Assembly: GCA_035079385.1 (NCBI GenBank)
Contig: JAVHKY010000071.1
Span: 746,001 to 810,000 of the forward strand
Reading direction: 5' to 3'
Length of the DNA stretch: 64,000 bases
From: Aspidiotus rigidus
Lineage: Eukaryota > Arthropoda > Insecta > Hemiptera > Diaspididae
Shown here piece after piece: positions 34,298 through 47,194 of the stretch. Under the pieces are notes generated by a model. That model saw only the letters and a program-made list of their open reading frames with translations, did no database searches and was not told the origin of the DNA. The position numbers and the translations under genes are program-made. How positions within the stretch are numbered: position 1 is the stretch's first letter; each line of letters starts with the position of its first letter.

Positions 34298-34436
34298 GTA
34301 AAATATCAACTTGTAAACTTTTTTTATCAATTCCTGTTTTTCCCGGCGTTATCCTCCCTTTCAAAATACAATGGTGGCTAGTGAGAAAATCAAAGTATGT
34401 AAATATCAAAGTAACTAGACTATAACGTATCCAGAT

Positions 34437-34439
<3 letters not shown>

Positions 34440-34486
<47 letters not shown>

Positions 34487-34487
34487 A
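34440..34487. repeat. (AG)n microsatellite with G run
   Basis: About 20 AG units followed by a G tract. Confidence 0.9.
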
Positions 34488-35600
34488 TGGGGAGCAAAGA
34501 CTTCTCGGTATTTATACTTTGGTCTGAAAAGAGATAGAGGGGTGCTGATTAAAAATACGTATAAATTAGGCTACTAAAAGTCCAATGCGAACAGTTTATT
34601 TCGCTGAAATGGCGTATGAATACCGAAAACGTGCCGAAATACTCATGTAAAAGCAGAAAACGTATTTTGCGCAGGAATTATTAAAAATTATATTTGTAAT
34701 TAACGACTTTGAGGAAGGTGTAAATAGACGAATTAACAGCTGGGCCACCAGAGGATTCTGCTGGAAATCCAGAAATGAAGAGGATAGCGACATCGGAAAC
34801 AGGTCTGATGGAAAGCAATCTTTTACCCAAGACAATTTAGAAAAACATTTCTTTTTCAACGTTCAAATTCAATATTTCTGTAGGTTTGCATTTTTCTGAA
34901 AGAAATGTTTCTTTAGAGAACGGTGTATAAAGATTTTTCACACCATTCTTTGTTTTTAATTAATGCCGAAAAATGTCCAGAATTGCTGAAAATTTCCGAA
35001 GGTAGACTTTTCAATGCCAAAAGTAACAAGTTTTCTTTCCAAAAATAAAATAATTGTTGAAGATAGTCCCTTTCATTCACATTTAAACTTCTTTTAAAGA
35101 ACAGAAAGAAAAATGGCCATAGCAGAGTCCAATTTTGTCTGTAACGGTAGTATTTTGAAAGCACTTCCTAGTCCTAGAAATTAGCATGAGAATTTCCCAA
35201 TAAAATAGTGAGTTGTTTTCATCATAGACTTCAATATTGAAATTGTATAAAAGATTAAGTATAGTGGGCGTTTAGAACGTTGTAGCTAAGATTTGAAGTT
35301 AGCTTGGCACAATTAAAACGTTCTTCTCGATTAATCTCTTCTGAAGAATAAAGCAGCTGTGTTTCTGAAAATTCAAAATTTCAATAGTTTATGATCAGTA
35401 GGATAGAGTTGAACAGTGACATTTGATTTCGTCTTGTTAACTTTTTTACGAAGTCCGCGATGTAGATGAATCAACTTCATGTTGACCGTTTGAAAGATAA
35501 GTGATCTAAAATTGTTAAGGGATATGACAATTGTATCATTTCCGACACAATTTACTTACATATTAATTTTTGTATTTTTCTTATTTATTACTTTTATCTG
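34488..35600. other. Intergenic, no feature recognised
   Basis: AT-rich; short random ORFs only. Confidence 0.4.
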
Positions 35601-35606
35601 TTATTA

Positions 35607-35624
35607 TTATCATTATTATTATTA

Positions 35625-35704
<80 letters not shown>
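35607..35704. repeat. (TTA)n microsatellite
   Basis: About 30 TTA units, followed by poly-T near 35745-35766. Related TTA-rich tracts lie at 36250-36300. Confidence 0.95.
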
Positions 35705-36800
35705 GTTTTATCATTTTTATTTATTAATTATTTATTTATTCATTTTTTTTTTTTTTTTTTTTTTTTCAATTTTTCTTTCCTTTACCCGCTCAGAACGTAT
35801 TAAAATAGCCGGCCTTTCAAAATACTTTGAAAGCGAGTTGGTATTGAGCAGCAAATTGGAACGTAAATCTTATTGATTGAAGGAAACTAGTTAAAAATTG
35901 ATGTAAATGAAAATACCTTTTTCTATAACAATTCAATGTCATTCCTTTGTATAAATAGGACAAGTTATGTGAGCTCTCTGATATAAATAATTGTGTCATA
36001 ATATAGTAATAATTTTGATTGAACAACGTTCATATTTCTATTTTTCATTTTATTTATTTATTCATTTTTTTTTCTTTCTTCCTTTTCTTTTCTAAAGAGA
36101 CATGGAGTAGGCTATGCGGTATACGGTTAAGCAAGATTCTGAACTCGTATTATATTTATTACGTTCTGTTTTGCGGGGACGGAACATATTTGTTTCAAAC
36201 ATGCTATTATTGATTGTGATACTGTTACTTATTATCATCATTTGAGTTATTATTTATTATTATTATTATTATTATTTTATTATTGTTATTTTTATTTTTT
36301 TATTTATTTGTTTTTTAAATCTATTATTTCCTCATTTTTGTCTCTAAGTTTACTTCATAACATTGCTAAAATTCTTGTATTGTATTCACTTTACCTTGAA
36401 TGTTATTCTGTCGTATTTTTTTATTTCTTCATTTTTTTTTTTTTCTTTCTCTCTTTCTTTTTTTAGTTTGTCAAATTTCAATTTTTACGTTTGTTAATAT
36501 TATCTATTGTTATTCGTTAATTTGTTTTTTAACAATTTAATTGTTCAGATTGCACTGTCATTGTATTTTTGTTACGTTCTTCATGTTAATGTTCATGGTT
36601 TCTCTTCATCGGTATTCTAGTTATTACTATAATTTTTTTTCCTCCGTTTTCTTTTTATCGTTCTCTTTTTGTTGAATATTCAGCATTTTTTAAACATTTT
36701 TATCGGGTTGATTTTTTCCCCTTCCTTTTTCTTTCGATTCAACCAAAAAATAGTTTCATGGCTCGACATTCCTTCCAGCTATTGTCTCGTCACAGGATAG
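35705..36800. other. T-rich low-complexity intergenic DNA
   Basis: Runs of T, TTA and pyrimidines; no gene seen. Confidence 0.5.
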
Positions 36801-36802
36801 GT

Positions 36803-38110
<1,308 letters not shown>

Positions 38111-38129
38111 GCTCATTGTGCCTGTCTAC

Positions 38130-38265
38130 CGATGTTTTTTTTTAACGAGGAACCCGCTGTTCCCTTTGTTGGGGGGTACTTTCCCTGCGCGTCACGGAGA
38201 GGGGGGGGGAGTTGGAAAAATTTTGACTCTTGAGCTATTTATGATAGGAGGGGGACTTCGAATGA
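38130..38265. repeat. Partial copy of the AACAGGGAACCTGTT/CTCGAG family
   Basis: 'aacgaggaacccgctgttcc' and 'ttgactcttgagctatttatgataggaggggga' resemble the repeat at 21108-21542; a G run lies at 38198-38210. Confidence 0.5.
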
Positions 38266-39343
38266 TTTCGACCTCAATTTTTTCTTCAGTTCATCGGCGA
38301 GCCAGTGCGATTTCTTGCTCCGTTCTCGGTAGATATGCCGTCGCGCGTCTAGATTAATTTAAATATCTGCCAGCGTGGTCCGATAAGGACGTTATAGAGC
38401 GAAAGTATACTCAAATGAAACTTCTGTATGTTATTAACGAAGGAAATTTAATTACAAAAGGTCGAAGCGTCATCAACGTTTTACTTACGTGTGTGTTATC
38501 GATCTGAAGTCGCCGCAATTCGGTATCGTGCCAAAAGCTGCTCGAAGAGTGTTATTGGACACATAAGAGTCCTCTTAAGACATCAGACTGAATGAAAGAC
38601 TCGTGCCTGGATCTCAGTATCTATAAAGAACTCCAATTTGCGCGTGGTGCCTCGGAAATTATCACGCTCGAGTTTCGTGGGTATTTATCGAGTTAGTGAT
38701 TTACAATTGGGAACAATTTCAATTTGTGTCACGTAGCTGCTTAACATTTTAGGAACATAAAACAGCGTGTTCATATAGACTACGTTTATTCACGACTGAC
38801 TCGTGTACCTGTACAATTGGATGCTTATCAGCCGAGCCGGTGACCGTTATCGGCCTCTTACGCTCGCCACACACTCCCCCACCAGAGAGTGCGGGCACGA
38901 ACGATATAAAAACATAAAGATAAGCTCAAAATTTACAAAATACATGAACAAGGTAACAATATGGTACACATTTAAACAACAAAGACCCAAAAAAAAAAAA
39001 AAAAAACAGATTTAAGCTTTAAAAGAAAAAGAGTATTTCAGATATGCAAACGTTTGAAAAAGAGTACAAAGAGTATGATCATTTTCAGAAAGAGTATTCT
39101 TTGGCATTTTATAAGAAAAGAGAGAGTAGGTACTGTTTTTCAATGCTTCAAAAGAGTAAGTCTGGCCACCCTGTACGACTCATATTTTAATGAGATCCTA
39201 GCATGATCCTAGCTGCTGAACTGCGTCAAGTTACAATATATCGAATACCTAACTGTATAGATAATGATCATTTTAAGGAGTACTGTATTTTATCAAATTC
39301 ACCTCCATATTGTTCTCATTTTGTGAGGAGTTCATGTTCATAG
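38266..39343. other. GC-richer unassigned segment
   Basis: 38270-38900 is richer in CG than its surroundings and ends 'cgccacacactcccccacca'. It could be a solo LTR or an unrecognised element, but no paired ends were found. 38990-39006 is an A run. Confidence 0.3.
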
Positions 39344-40243
39344 TGTAGAGAGACCTAAACGCTGGATTAGTCGGTAACCTGTAGGTTGTCGCCCATATAG
39401 AAACTCCGAACAAACGCACGTGCCACGTTGTATGTACTCGTAGTTCCTATTTGGCTTTTAGGTTATCGATGAGTTGTAACGCATACTTGGGTTACACTAG
39501 CGCCCCTCGCTCTTTAACTAACACACTCTCTCATGCATTACTACTACAGACTTGTAGAAACACAAGATCGCCATCTACGCTATGTTGAATTTTCGTACCT
39601 TGAAGTCGTTTTGATAGTTTATCCCACCAGATGTCGCAAAGTCGCACTCTATGTATTCTTATGGGAGGAAAAAATTTCACGGATTCGCTCGAAGTTAGAC
39701 GCATATGAAAGGAAATTTTATGCAGAATAAATTCATATCTCTTCATTTTTTTGAAAAACTGAATATTTGTGGAGGAAAAGTGAGTTTTAATGTCAACTCT
39801 CCAATAAGAGCTTATGTTAAAGTGCTGAAGGTTGACTGCAGCAATTTTTGTACGTGTGGCGGAACCAACGAACTATTGAAGATAGCGATCTTGTGTTTTT
39901 AGAGGTCTATAGTTACTACTCATCCATAACCTGGAGAAATATGTTATTCTCACTGAATCTCGATACTGTCAATCCTTTCTTCGTTCGTCGTTCGCGTACG
40001 CGTACATACGCGCGTGGGGGGTGCCAAACGCTAATTACAGTACTTATGGATATGATTTTCAGGGTGTTTGGCCAGCAGCACTCGGCGGCCGAGTGATCAA
40101 GAATGTGGCACTGCATTCTCGTAGACCTTTTTTTTTTTATTCTCGCAAAAGTTTTTCGGAAATTTTATTTCATCTTTTTCAATTTTTTTCCTACCGGTTT
40201 TGATTGTTTTTCTATAAATTGCATAATACAGGTTCTGTTAAGT

Positions 40244-40360
40244 GAGCGGTATGTTTTTTTTAGAAAAGAAATGGAAGCGCAAATTATTGAAGAACTCGGG
40301 TTCTGTTGAAGTTGTCCGTATGTTTTTTTTAGAAAAGAGATGGAAGCAAAACGCACGAAT
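40244..40360 (+). repeat. Tandem duplication of about 76 bp
   Basis: 'gtatgttttttttagaaaag' plus 'atggaagc' occurs twice, at about 40248 and 40318. Confidence 0.7.
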
Positions 40361-40555
40361 ACGAATAAAATTGGTACAACACAATGCACGAACGAACGCG
40401 TGTGGCAAACATACAAACGACATCACCCGGTCTTACCTCTCGAACGATATCCAGATTCAGTGAAAATAACACACCTCTAACCTGGAAGCCAAGTACAAAG
40501 TACAACTACAAGTACAATGTATCAGGTGTGTTTGTTCGGGGGGGGGGGGAGGGGT

Positions 40556-40768
40556 CTATATAGGGCTCCTCCATATCGGCGCATTGCATACGTATTCTCC
40601 TACGGGTTATCGAGTTGGTAATATTTCTAACATTGCTTTTATGAGTGTTGCTGGGTTGCATACTCCCTTTCATTGTGAAGTAGTTTACCATAAGAGCAAT
40701 GTTAGAAATACTACCATTTTGATAACACGTAGGAGAATATGTATGCTATGCGATGACATGGAAAAGCC
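40556..40768. mobile_element. MITE, TAGGGCTC family copy 1
   Basis: 'tatagggctcctccatatc' at the left pairs loosely with 'catggaaaagcccta' at the right. Inner blocks 'attctcctac' / 'gtaggagaat' and 'atttctaacattgc' / 'gcaatgttagaaat' pair well. The ends match the element at 61304-62210. TA lies at both boundaries. Confidence 0.6.
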
Positions 40769-40829
40769 CTAGAGGCAACAACCTACAGGTTACCGACCAA
40801 TCAAGCGTTTAGGTCTCTCTACATTAATT

Positions 40830-42160
40830 AAGGGCGAGGAGCGCTAGATATGTAGTCCGTGAGAAATAACGGCTTTTTACCGAACAGTGAAGCGAGTGTG
40901 TTTATCTTCGTTCACCCGTTCGAAGTCATGAGCGGCCTACGTTTATCGTTGTATCGAGATAGAAACTTCCACTCTCGCTTTCTTTTCTGCGTGTATTTCA
41001 ATCCAGTTTCTACTATCCTACCTCTCCGCGCCTCATTCCTTTTCCTTCCGTCAATTTTCTCCTATCTTACCTACCCTTCTCCTGCTATCTCGGCTGTGCG
41101 ATAAACTTGGCCGATTAGAGGGAGAAAAATGGTTTTCGTTCGCTTCAACGATGGGTTTTCCTTGTCGTTGAGGCGAGAGTGCGTTTTTCCCTTCGACGGA
41201 CGACGGGCGCTTCGAAGATAATATTCCGGATCTGAAAAAACGTGGCTGCCGAGGCCTGGATGAATTGAACGTACTCGCCGGAAATTTTAAATTTGATTCG
41301 AATAGCACATAAAATATTTATTTTCGAATATTTATTTTATCGGAATCGGCGTGCATTAAATTCGGGTCTGGGCCCTAAATTTTCGGACAATTTGAAACGG
41401 TGATCGTTTTCTGGACTGCTACCGATTTAGCCTTCCCAAATTCGCGTTTCAGACTGTATCGCAATTTCGTGCTTGCGATACAGTATAATTTTTTTATCCG
41501 GTATCGAGAGAATCACATTTCGAGCCAGCCGCTCTCAGAACAACGTGGGTCAACGAGTGAATTTATTCGAAAATTCTTCTGAGTAGCGAGCACGTTCCAC
41601 CTGCTTTTCCATCTATATCGAATGAAGTTGCACGTGACGAGTATCCGACTGCGAACGATAGCTGTACCATCAACGAAATTTCAAGTTTGCTATCTTGCAC
41701 CTATTATTATTCTTATCGACTGGTTTACTACAATCCGACTGAATAGACGAATCGTTATCTATTCTAGCCGAAATGTTAGTTTAGTTTTGGATAATAGTCT
41801 AAATTGTGTTTATAAAATGACTCTCGTCAGGTATCGGCTCCTTTATTTCGATTAGCAGATTTTTCGATCGTAGGTCTAGCTAGACGCTGACAATACGTGA
41901 TTCGAATGTCGTTCAAGCAGTCTGACGAATAAACAAGAAAGAGGAATACTCCGACGTGGAGTAAAGAAATGCAAACCGTAACTTAAAGGAACGGATTCGT
42001 TTAACTGACGAATAAGTTGTACGTCTCCCCCCTTTCGACCTTTGTTTTTTCTAAATTTCTAAAGTAGTCCCATAGTCTTCTTCTCTAGGCCCGATTGATT
42101 GGATTTCCAATCCTCGTTTTGTTTTTTTTTTATTCTTGTGTGTTTCGTACACACGTAGTC
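40830..42160. other. Intergenic, no gene recognised
   Basis: 40860-41600 is moderately GC-rich with short ORFs on both strands; none shows a recognisable domain or splice context. Confidence 0.35.
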
Positions 42161-42264
42161 AAAGCTTTTAATTTTTATTCGTAGAAAGGATGATTAATGA
42201 TAACGACAAACTATTTTTCGTAAGTTTGGAAAGAAGTAGAGCTTTCAACCAGCGACGACGATAC

Positions 42265-42470
42265 CCTCCTCTAGAACTAGCGTTTCTCATAGCCTGAGTG
42301 ATTTCTAAAAGTGACGCCGAACTGGACTTGTGGTCTAGCCTCGGGGTATCCCCTCCCTCTGATGAGTACTCACGCTTTCCGACTGAGCTGGCTCTGGGTC
42401 CTATCCGGACGGATAGGCTGGGATCAGAGTCTTGAGTATTCTTTGGAGTGGTCGTGGGTAGTCTGATGGC
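42265..42470 (-). CDS. Candidate orphan exon (uncertain)
   Basis: A minus-strand frame reads RIGPRASSVGKREYSSEGGD and then TPRLDHKSSSASLLEITQAM, ending at a possible donor G|GTATCG at 42264. Composition (Ser, Arg, Asp, Gly) and GC are coding-like and unlike nearby AT-rich DNA. I do not recognise the protein. The acceptor is unclear (about 42470-42480), and no partner exon was found. It may be an exon of a gene mostly outside the window, or chance. Confidence 0.3.
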
Positions 42471-42639
42471 TATACTATGTGAAAGCTTCACCGGAATAAG
42501 CAAGATCATTTGATTTAACTTGCTGTCTCGATAGGTTACGTTACATGAATTAAGTATAGTTTATGTGGGTAGCAGGACGAGGCTCTACTCCTCTCCCTCT
42601 TGTTACATCACATCCGAGTACCAACACATAGATCCGCCG

Positions 42640-43018
42640 CAGGGGTGTTCAGCTAAGCCGAAGCCATTAGCCAATAGCCGAGCAATTTTCATCAAAAATT
42701 AGCCAGCCGTTAGCTAGCTAATGAGATCATGTTAGCCATTAACTTAGCCGTTAGCCATTCAAATCAGAATATTGCTAACGGCTAATATTTTCTCTTCCTC
42801 ACACCTCACTCCTCCACATTAAAGTGACCTCCACCGCTACTTTCAGCCGTTAGCTTTTAGCTCATAGCCATTAGCCAATCTATTTTGATCCAAAATTAGC
42901 TAGCGGTTAGCTAGCCAAAGAGACTGATATAGCCGTTAGCTGGTAGCCAAAGCCAATCAATTTGGAGGGTTAGCTTTTAGCTAAGTTTTTAGCCAATGCG
43001 ATTAGCCAAGCACCCATG
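42640..43018. mobile_element. hAT-like MITE packed with GGCTAA/TTAGCC repeats
   Basis: Ends CAGGGGTGTTCAGCTAA and TTAGCCAAGCACCCATG. Flanks ATCCGCCG and ATCCGTCA share five of eight bases, a possible decayed 8-bp TSD. Roughly twenty TTAGCC or GGCTAA hexamers, many as AGCCGTTAGC, fill the element. Confidence 0.6.
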
Positions 43019-43961
43019 ATCCGTCATTTGTCTCCTATGTTTCTCCACAGCACTTTTTCTTCTTACAGTACATATCTGTGAATGATTATCATAAGTTATA
43101 TAAGATTGTTTCACAGGAGGAAATACAAACTAGTCGGATTTTTATTACAAACAGATATCACTCTTATGATAGAATGCTGAGAACTTAATGATCTGGTAGA
43201 TACTTCTTGTAAGTTATTTGAAACACAAACACTACCGACGGCCCTCAGTGGAAACCACGTAGATAGAACAACTAAATTCTTGACCACGTACGCTGCTTTT
43301 GTTTAAATTGAAGTGTCTTTAACGTAGAATTATGGAATAAATTAATGCATATAGAGAACTCACCAATATTTTCTCTTCTAGTGATCCAAACTAGTTACAC
43401 TGGACTGGAGTCGCCGTTTTGGACATGTTTCCGACAAAGTAATAAGGATACCAACTTTACCAGAAGATAACAACAAGTTAACAACAATAAATAATAACCA
43501 CTACAACTTACCAAAATGGCAAGAAAATGATATTTTAGATTTGCCAAATAATTGCCATTTCAAAAATAGTTGACAAATATTGATTGTTGACTTTTGCTAC
43601 AGATGTGCTGGTTAGCAAATAGTTAGCAAGAAATGATTGCAGTATTAGTTACTCCTTTATTGCTACTCAGTTGTCAATTAATTGTCAAAAAAGTTTTCTG
43701 CTAATTTATTATCATTGAACGTTCTCAATTCATGACTGAGCAAATGACTGACAAAATGAACTTTTACCCTATTATTAACACTTAATTGTCAATGTGACAA
43801 TAATTCTCTGTCATTTTTTTGTCATTGCGCAGATCGGGATAGTCATACTTGCCCAATTGAATGAGGTACCTAAGAGTCGGATACTAGGTATCTTGATGTT
43901 GGTTGTAATCACGGTCACAAATGTATATTAGATGTGTTTGTTATTGTTGCATGAGTTGTGC
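43019..43961. other. Intergenic, no gene recognised
   Basis: AT-rich. 43490-43830 has repeated 'ttgtcaattatttgccaa' style words, perhaps an old element. Confidence 0.35.
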
Positions 43962-44395
43962 CAGTTGATATAATTTACACTAGGAGCGTTGCAAGGTATA
44001 ACTAACCAGGAAAACTACATGAATACTAAGTAATGTAAATTCATCAATTTTTAAAAATTTATTGAGGAATCAAGTATTAACCTAAAAATCTGAAACTGGG
44101 TACAAATAGACAACTTACTATGCTCTACTTGTTTTAAAAAAAAAAAATTATCTTCTTAGGGGAATTTCTTCATCTTTTACAACCCTCGAAAATTTCGTCC
44201 ATATTAGAGTACCTCCGGTAAGGTTCCGACACAGATGGGGTGTGGAAGGTATTCAAACGATTGCTGCAAGCGTAGCGGAATTCCATATGAATTAACACAG
44301 TTTGTGCGACAGAAATTTTGTGTTGTGTCTATACCTCTATAATGTACCGTGGTTGTAATGGACTGAATTATTGTGACGTCACAAGCTCCGCATCC
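43962..44395 (-). repeat. Dispersed repeat, copy 2 (inverted copy of 2886-3312)
   Basis: Reverse complement of 2886-3312 with scattered substitutions. It ends at 'gtgacgtcac' next to the 44429-44788 element. Confidence 0.75.
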
Positions 44396-44428
44396 GTTTA
44401 CCCCAACGTACCCTACAGCCCGTTAAAA

Positions 44429-44788
44429 TGGACTGAGTTTTTTGTGATAACAAAATATCTATAAATACCTTGGATATTTTCAAGCGCAATTTTACTCCCA
44501 TCATAAGAAATACATGGGGTGCAAAGATCAGTATGAAATTAAACAAAAATTAAAAAGGATTGAGGGCAAAACAGTTTATTTTTGTAATGTGTGAGGTAAT
44601 CAGCTTCCAAAATTGAACTTTTAACCCCTCAATTCTTTCTCAATTTTATTTAATACAAATATCATATGATCGGTTTGCTTCCTACGTTTTCTTATGGGGA
44701 GCAAATTTGCGATGGAAATATTTTGGGTACTTCTGCTACTGTAATCACACTGTAATTGATATTTTGTTATCATGAAAAACTCAGTCTA
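44429..44788. mobile_element. TIR element of 360 bp, TGGACTG family copy 2
   Basis: Ends TGGACTGAGTTTTTTGTGAT and ATCATGAAAAACTCAGTCTA; the next 'aacaaaatatc' also pairs. The core matches 3645-4016. Confidence 0.7.
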
Positions 44789-45261
44789 TTGTCAATTTTA
44801 CCCTACATTACCAACTTGGATTGTAAACAAAATAATACTTCCTAAGAAATACACAGGAAAAATTTGATCTTATGTTCAGATTTGAAAACCAGAAATAAAT
44901 AAAGAACCGCAGGTATATATTTTCAAATTGTACCCGAGAACTTCCTACTTCTGAATATCAACACGTAATTGTGTATTTATTTCTGATTTTTCAATTTGAA
45001 CGTATGATCGAAACGTTCCAGTGTATTTCTTATGAGATTGATGATGTGATAGAACCAAGAACGATACAATCGATGACATTGAAGGGTTTTTGAAGTGTGT
45101 TTGCGCATTGTTGGCAGGGAGTTTACAATGATTGACGTCATGATTTCAGTCCATTAGGTTGAGTTTCAGATTTAGATACGGCGTTTTGATAAAGTAGGAA
45201 CTTCTGTCTCAGGTCTCGTCTGTCTTGGTAGAGCCGTGTCAATTTGTTATAGAAGTGACAT

Positions 45262-45292
<31 letters not shown>

Positions 45293-45479
45293 CTCCTATG
45301 CTTTTACTCTTACGCTGCTACGTCACATACCAAAGACGTACCAATGTAAAGCTTCAAATGTAAATTGTGAAACAAGATTGTCATTAAGATAGGAAACAGA
45401 CGAACTACTGGTATTCAAAATGATGTACGAGTAGGTATGGGTAAAGGTCCCATATCAAAATTTATAAAACAAGTAGTAA
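44789..45479. other. Intergenic; (TG)n at 45267-45292
   Basis: No gene recognised. A TG microsatellite of about 13 units lies at 45267-45292. Confidence 0.45.
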
Positions 45480-45487
45480 CTTATAAA

Positions 45488-45699
45488 CAGAGCCCGGATT
45501 TTTTGGTATTTATAATTTAATTTCCGGTACTAAAACTTTGATTTTCGGTATTTAGAAAATAATGACCATTTTTTACATGATTTTGCGTAAATATTGGTAC
45601 CTATATTTTAGACGAATTGATGGCCAGTTTTCGGTAAAAATGATGCTTTCGGTATTTATAATCTACGTTTTCGGTATTTACCGAGAAATCCGGGCTGTG
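45488..45699. mobile_element. hAT-like MITE of 212 bp with perfect TSD
   Basis: Ends CAGAGCCCGGATTTTTTGGT and the complement of CACAGCCCGGATTTCTCGGT. Perfect 8-bp TSDs CTTATAAA lie at 45480-45487 and 45700-45707. The interior repeats 'ttcggtattta' several times. No ORF. Confidence 0.9.
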
Positions 45700-45707
45700 C
45701 TTATAAA

Positions 45708-46295
45708 ACATAAAGGTTCTTTTCAATTTGCTTACTGGGTACCGTATTGAAATTGAAGCTGATATGAGTGCTGCTAATATTTACATATGAATGACCCAAA
45801 AGTAAAATACCAACCATCTCAATGGGCAGCTGTGATTGAATAAAACAAGACAAAATTTTGAAAATTATTTCTTATCAAATGAATAACTTAGTACAAGATA
45901 GATATTTTTCATCAGGAACAAAGTTTATGAAGCTGGTCATAAATTTTGTCTCGTAGATATGAAAATGAAGTGGAATATATCTCTTTCATTTGTCAAACAT
46001 TTGCACTCGTTACCTACACCTCTTCACACACAAACAACGACGATTATTTTGTAGGTTCCACTCGGGTAGCAGACCTACAAAGTTTTTTTAAAATCTGTAA
46101 AAATAAAATACGTATGGTTCTAAAATTATATGGGTTTATTCATGTTATTTAAACCTAGAGTTACTTATATACAAGCTGTAGGTACGTACCTAATATTATA
46201 AATTAGGTACATTAAATATAATCTTTTCGATATGTGCTGGAGGTATCTAGATAACTAGAGGTCTAGGTATCAGAAGTGCAAGTTGGAAGTCTTAC
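45708..46295. other. Intergenic, no feature recognised
   Basis: AT-rich; no gene signal. Confidence 0.4.
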
Positions 46296-46976
46296 AATTG
46301 AAGCGCTGCGTGGAAAAAGGGCCTCCGATGAAAATATCAGTTTTGAGAAAAACGCATTTGAAGTTTGAAAAATGTAATTCTCAGCGAGTACGTAATGGAA
46401 TGATTTCAAGCGCAGTAGATTGTGTTTTACAGATGCTAAGTCACAGCTGACGGTTTTCGCGCACTGGAAAAATGTTTTCTGACGCTCATCTCGGTACCTA
46501 GAGGACGAAAGTAAAAGTCTCGGAGGCCCTTCTTTCATAAAACAATTATTTTAGTACCTATCGTTATCTGTGTAATTTTGGTCATCTACAGTGTGATTTC
46601 GGGATTGCAATGAAAAATGGTCAATTACGGAGAAGAAACTCACTGATCGAACTTCTACTTTAAGGTTTTACAATAAATTAATGCGCAGAAACATCTAGTT
46701 TATTAATTATTATTGAATAGGTATTTCGAGGAACTAAAATACATAAGCTGACCATCACTAGACGTATAGTAGGCCTATCACTATATTATTGGCAATATTG
46801 TCTAGAATTTAGTATGTGTAAACGCGGAATGAGAGATTATAAAGCGTTCAATGTCATTTTTGAGCAGTAAAACTTGGTAGATTAATAATCAGAAGAGATC
46901 GTAGAACTCAATAAACGCTTTTACGAAAAAATGCTCGAAGCCCAAGGAGGCCCTTTTTCCACGCAGCGCTTCAATT
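46296..46976. mobile_element. TIR element of 681 bp, AATT-bounded family member 2
   Basis: A perfect 31-bp terminal inverted repeat occurs at 46296-46326 and 46946-46976, starting AATTGAAGCGCTGCGTGG. An internal 'ctcggaggcccttcttt' lies near 46514. Layout, AATT edges and the AAAAGGGC(C/G)TCC motif match the element at 451-1177. Confidence 0.75.
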
Positions 46977-47194
46977 ATTATAGAGTAAAGGTCTGTCAAT
47001 ATACCTAGTACATTTTGGAGTAGTGTTCCATCGAGAATATTTAACACTTGGTTTTGAAAACATTTTTTGGATGTACTCATAGGAATATTTTGTAAAGTGT
47101 GAATGATATTTGTTTGCGCCATATTTACTGTAGGACGTCTCTCGAGAAAGAATGATATTTTTTTTAAGGAGCACCTACTTAAATATATGGGTAT

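Larger units (their letters stand above)
33788..34430 (+). other. RASA3-like 3' UTR and downstream, with a small inverted repeat
   Basis: Contains the poly(A) signal candidate and an inverted pair at 34152-34297 ('taatattagaaaataagatt' with 'aatcttattttctagtatta'). Nothing else recognised. Confidence 0.5.
39344..40823. mobile_element. TIR element of 1.48 kb with nested MITEs
   Basis: Ends TGTAGAGAGACCTAAACGC and GCGTTTAGGTCTCTCTACA; the next blocks 'gtcggtaacctgtaggttg' and 'caacctacaggttaccgac' also pair. It contains an inverted pair around 39541-39920, a 76-bp tandem duplication (40244-40360) and a nested TAGGGCTC MITE (40556-40768). No transposase frame recognised. Confidence 0.7.

Noticed and set aside
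35570..35803. Poly-Tyr ORF
   Set aside because: Translation of the (TTA)n tract and poly-T.
38266..38900. Possible solo LTR
   Set aside because: No matching second LTR, no TG..CA ends or target duplication could be fixed.
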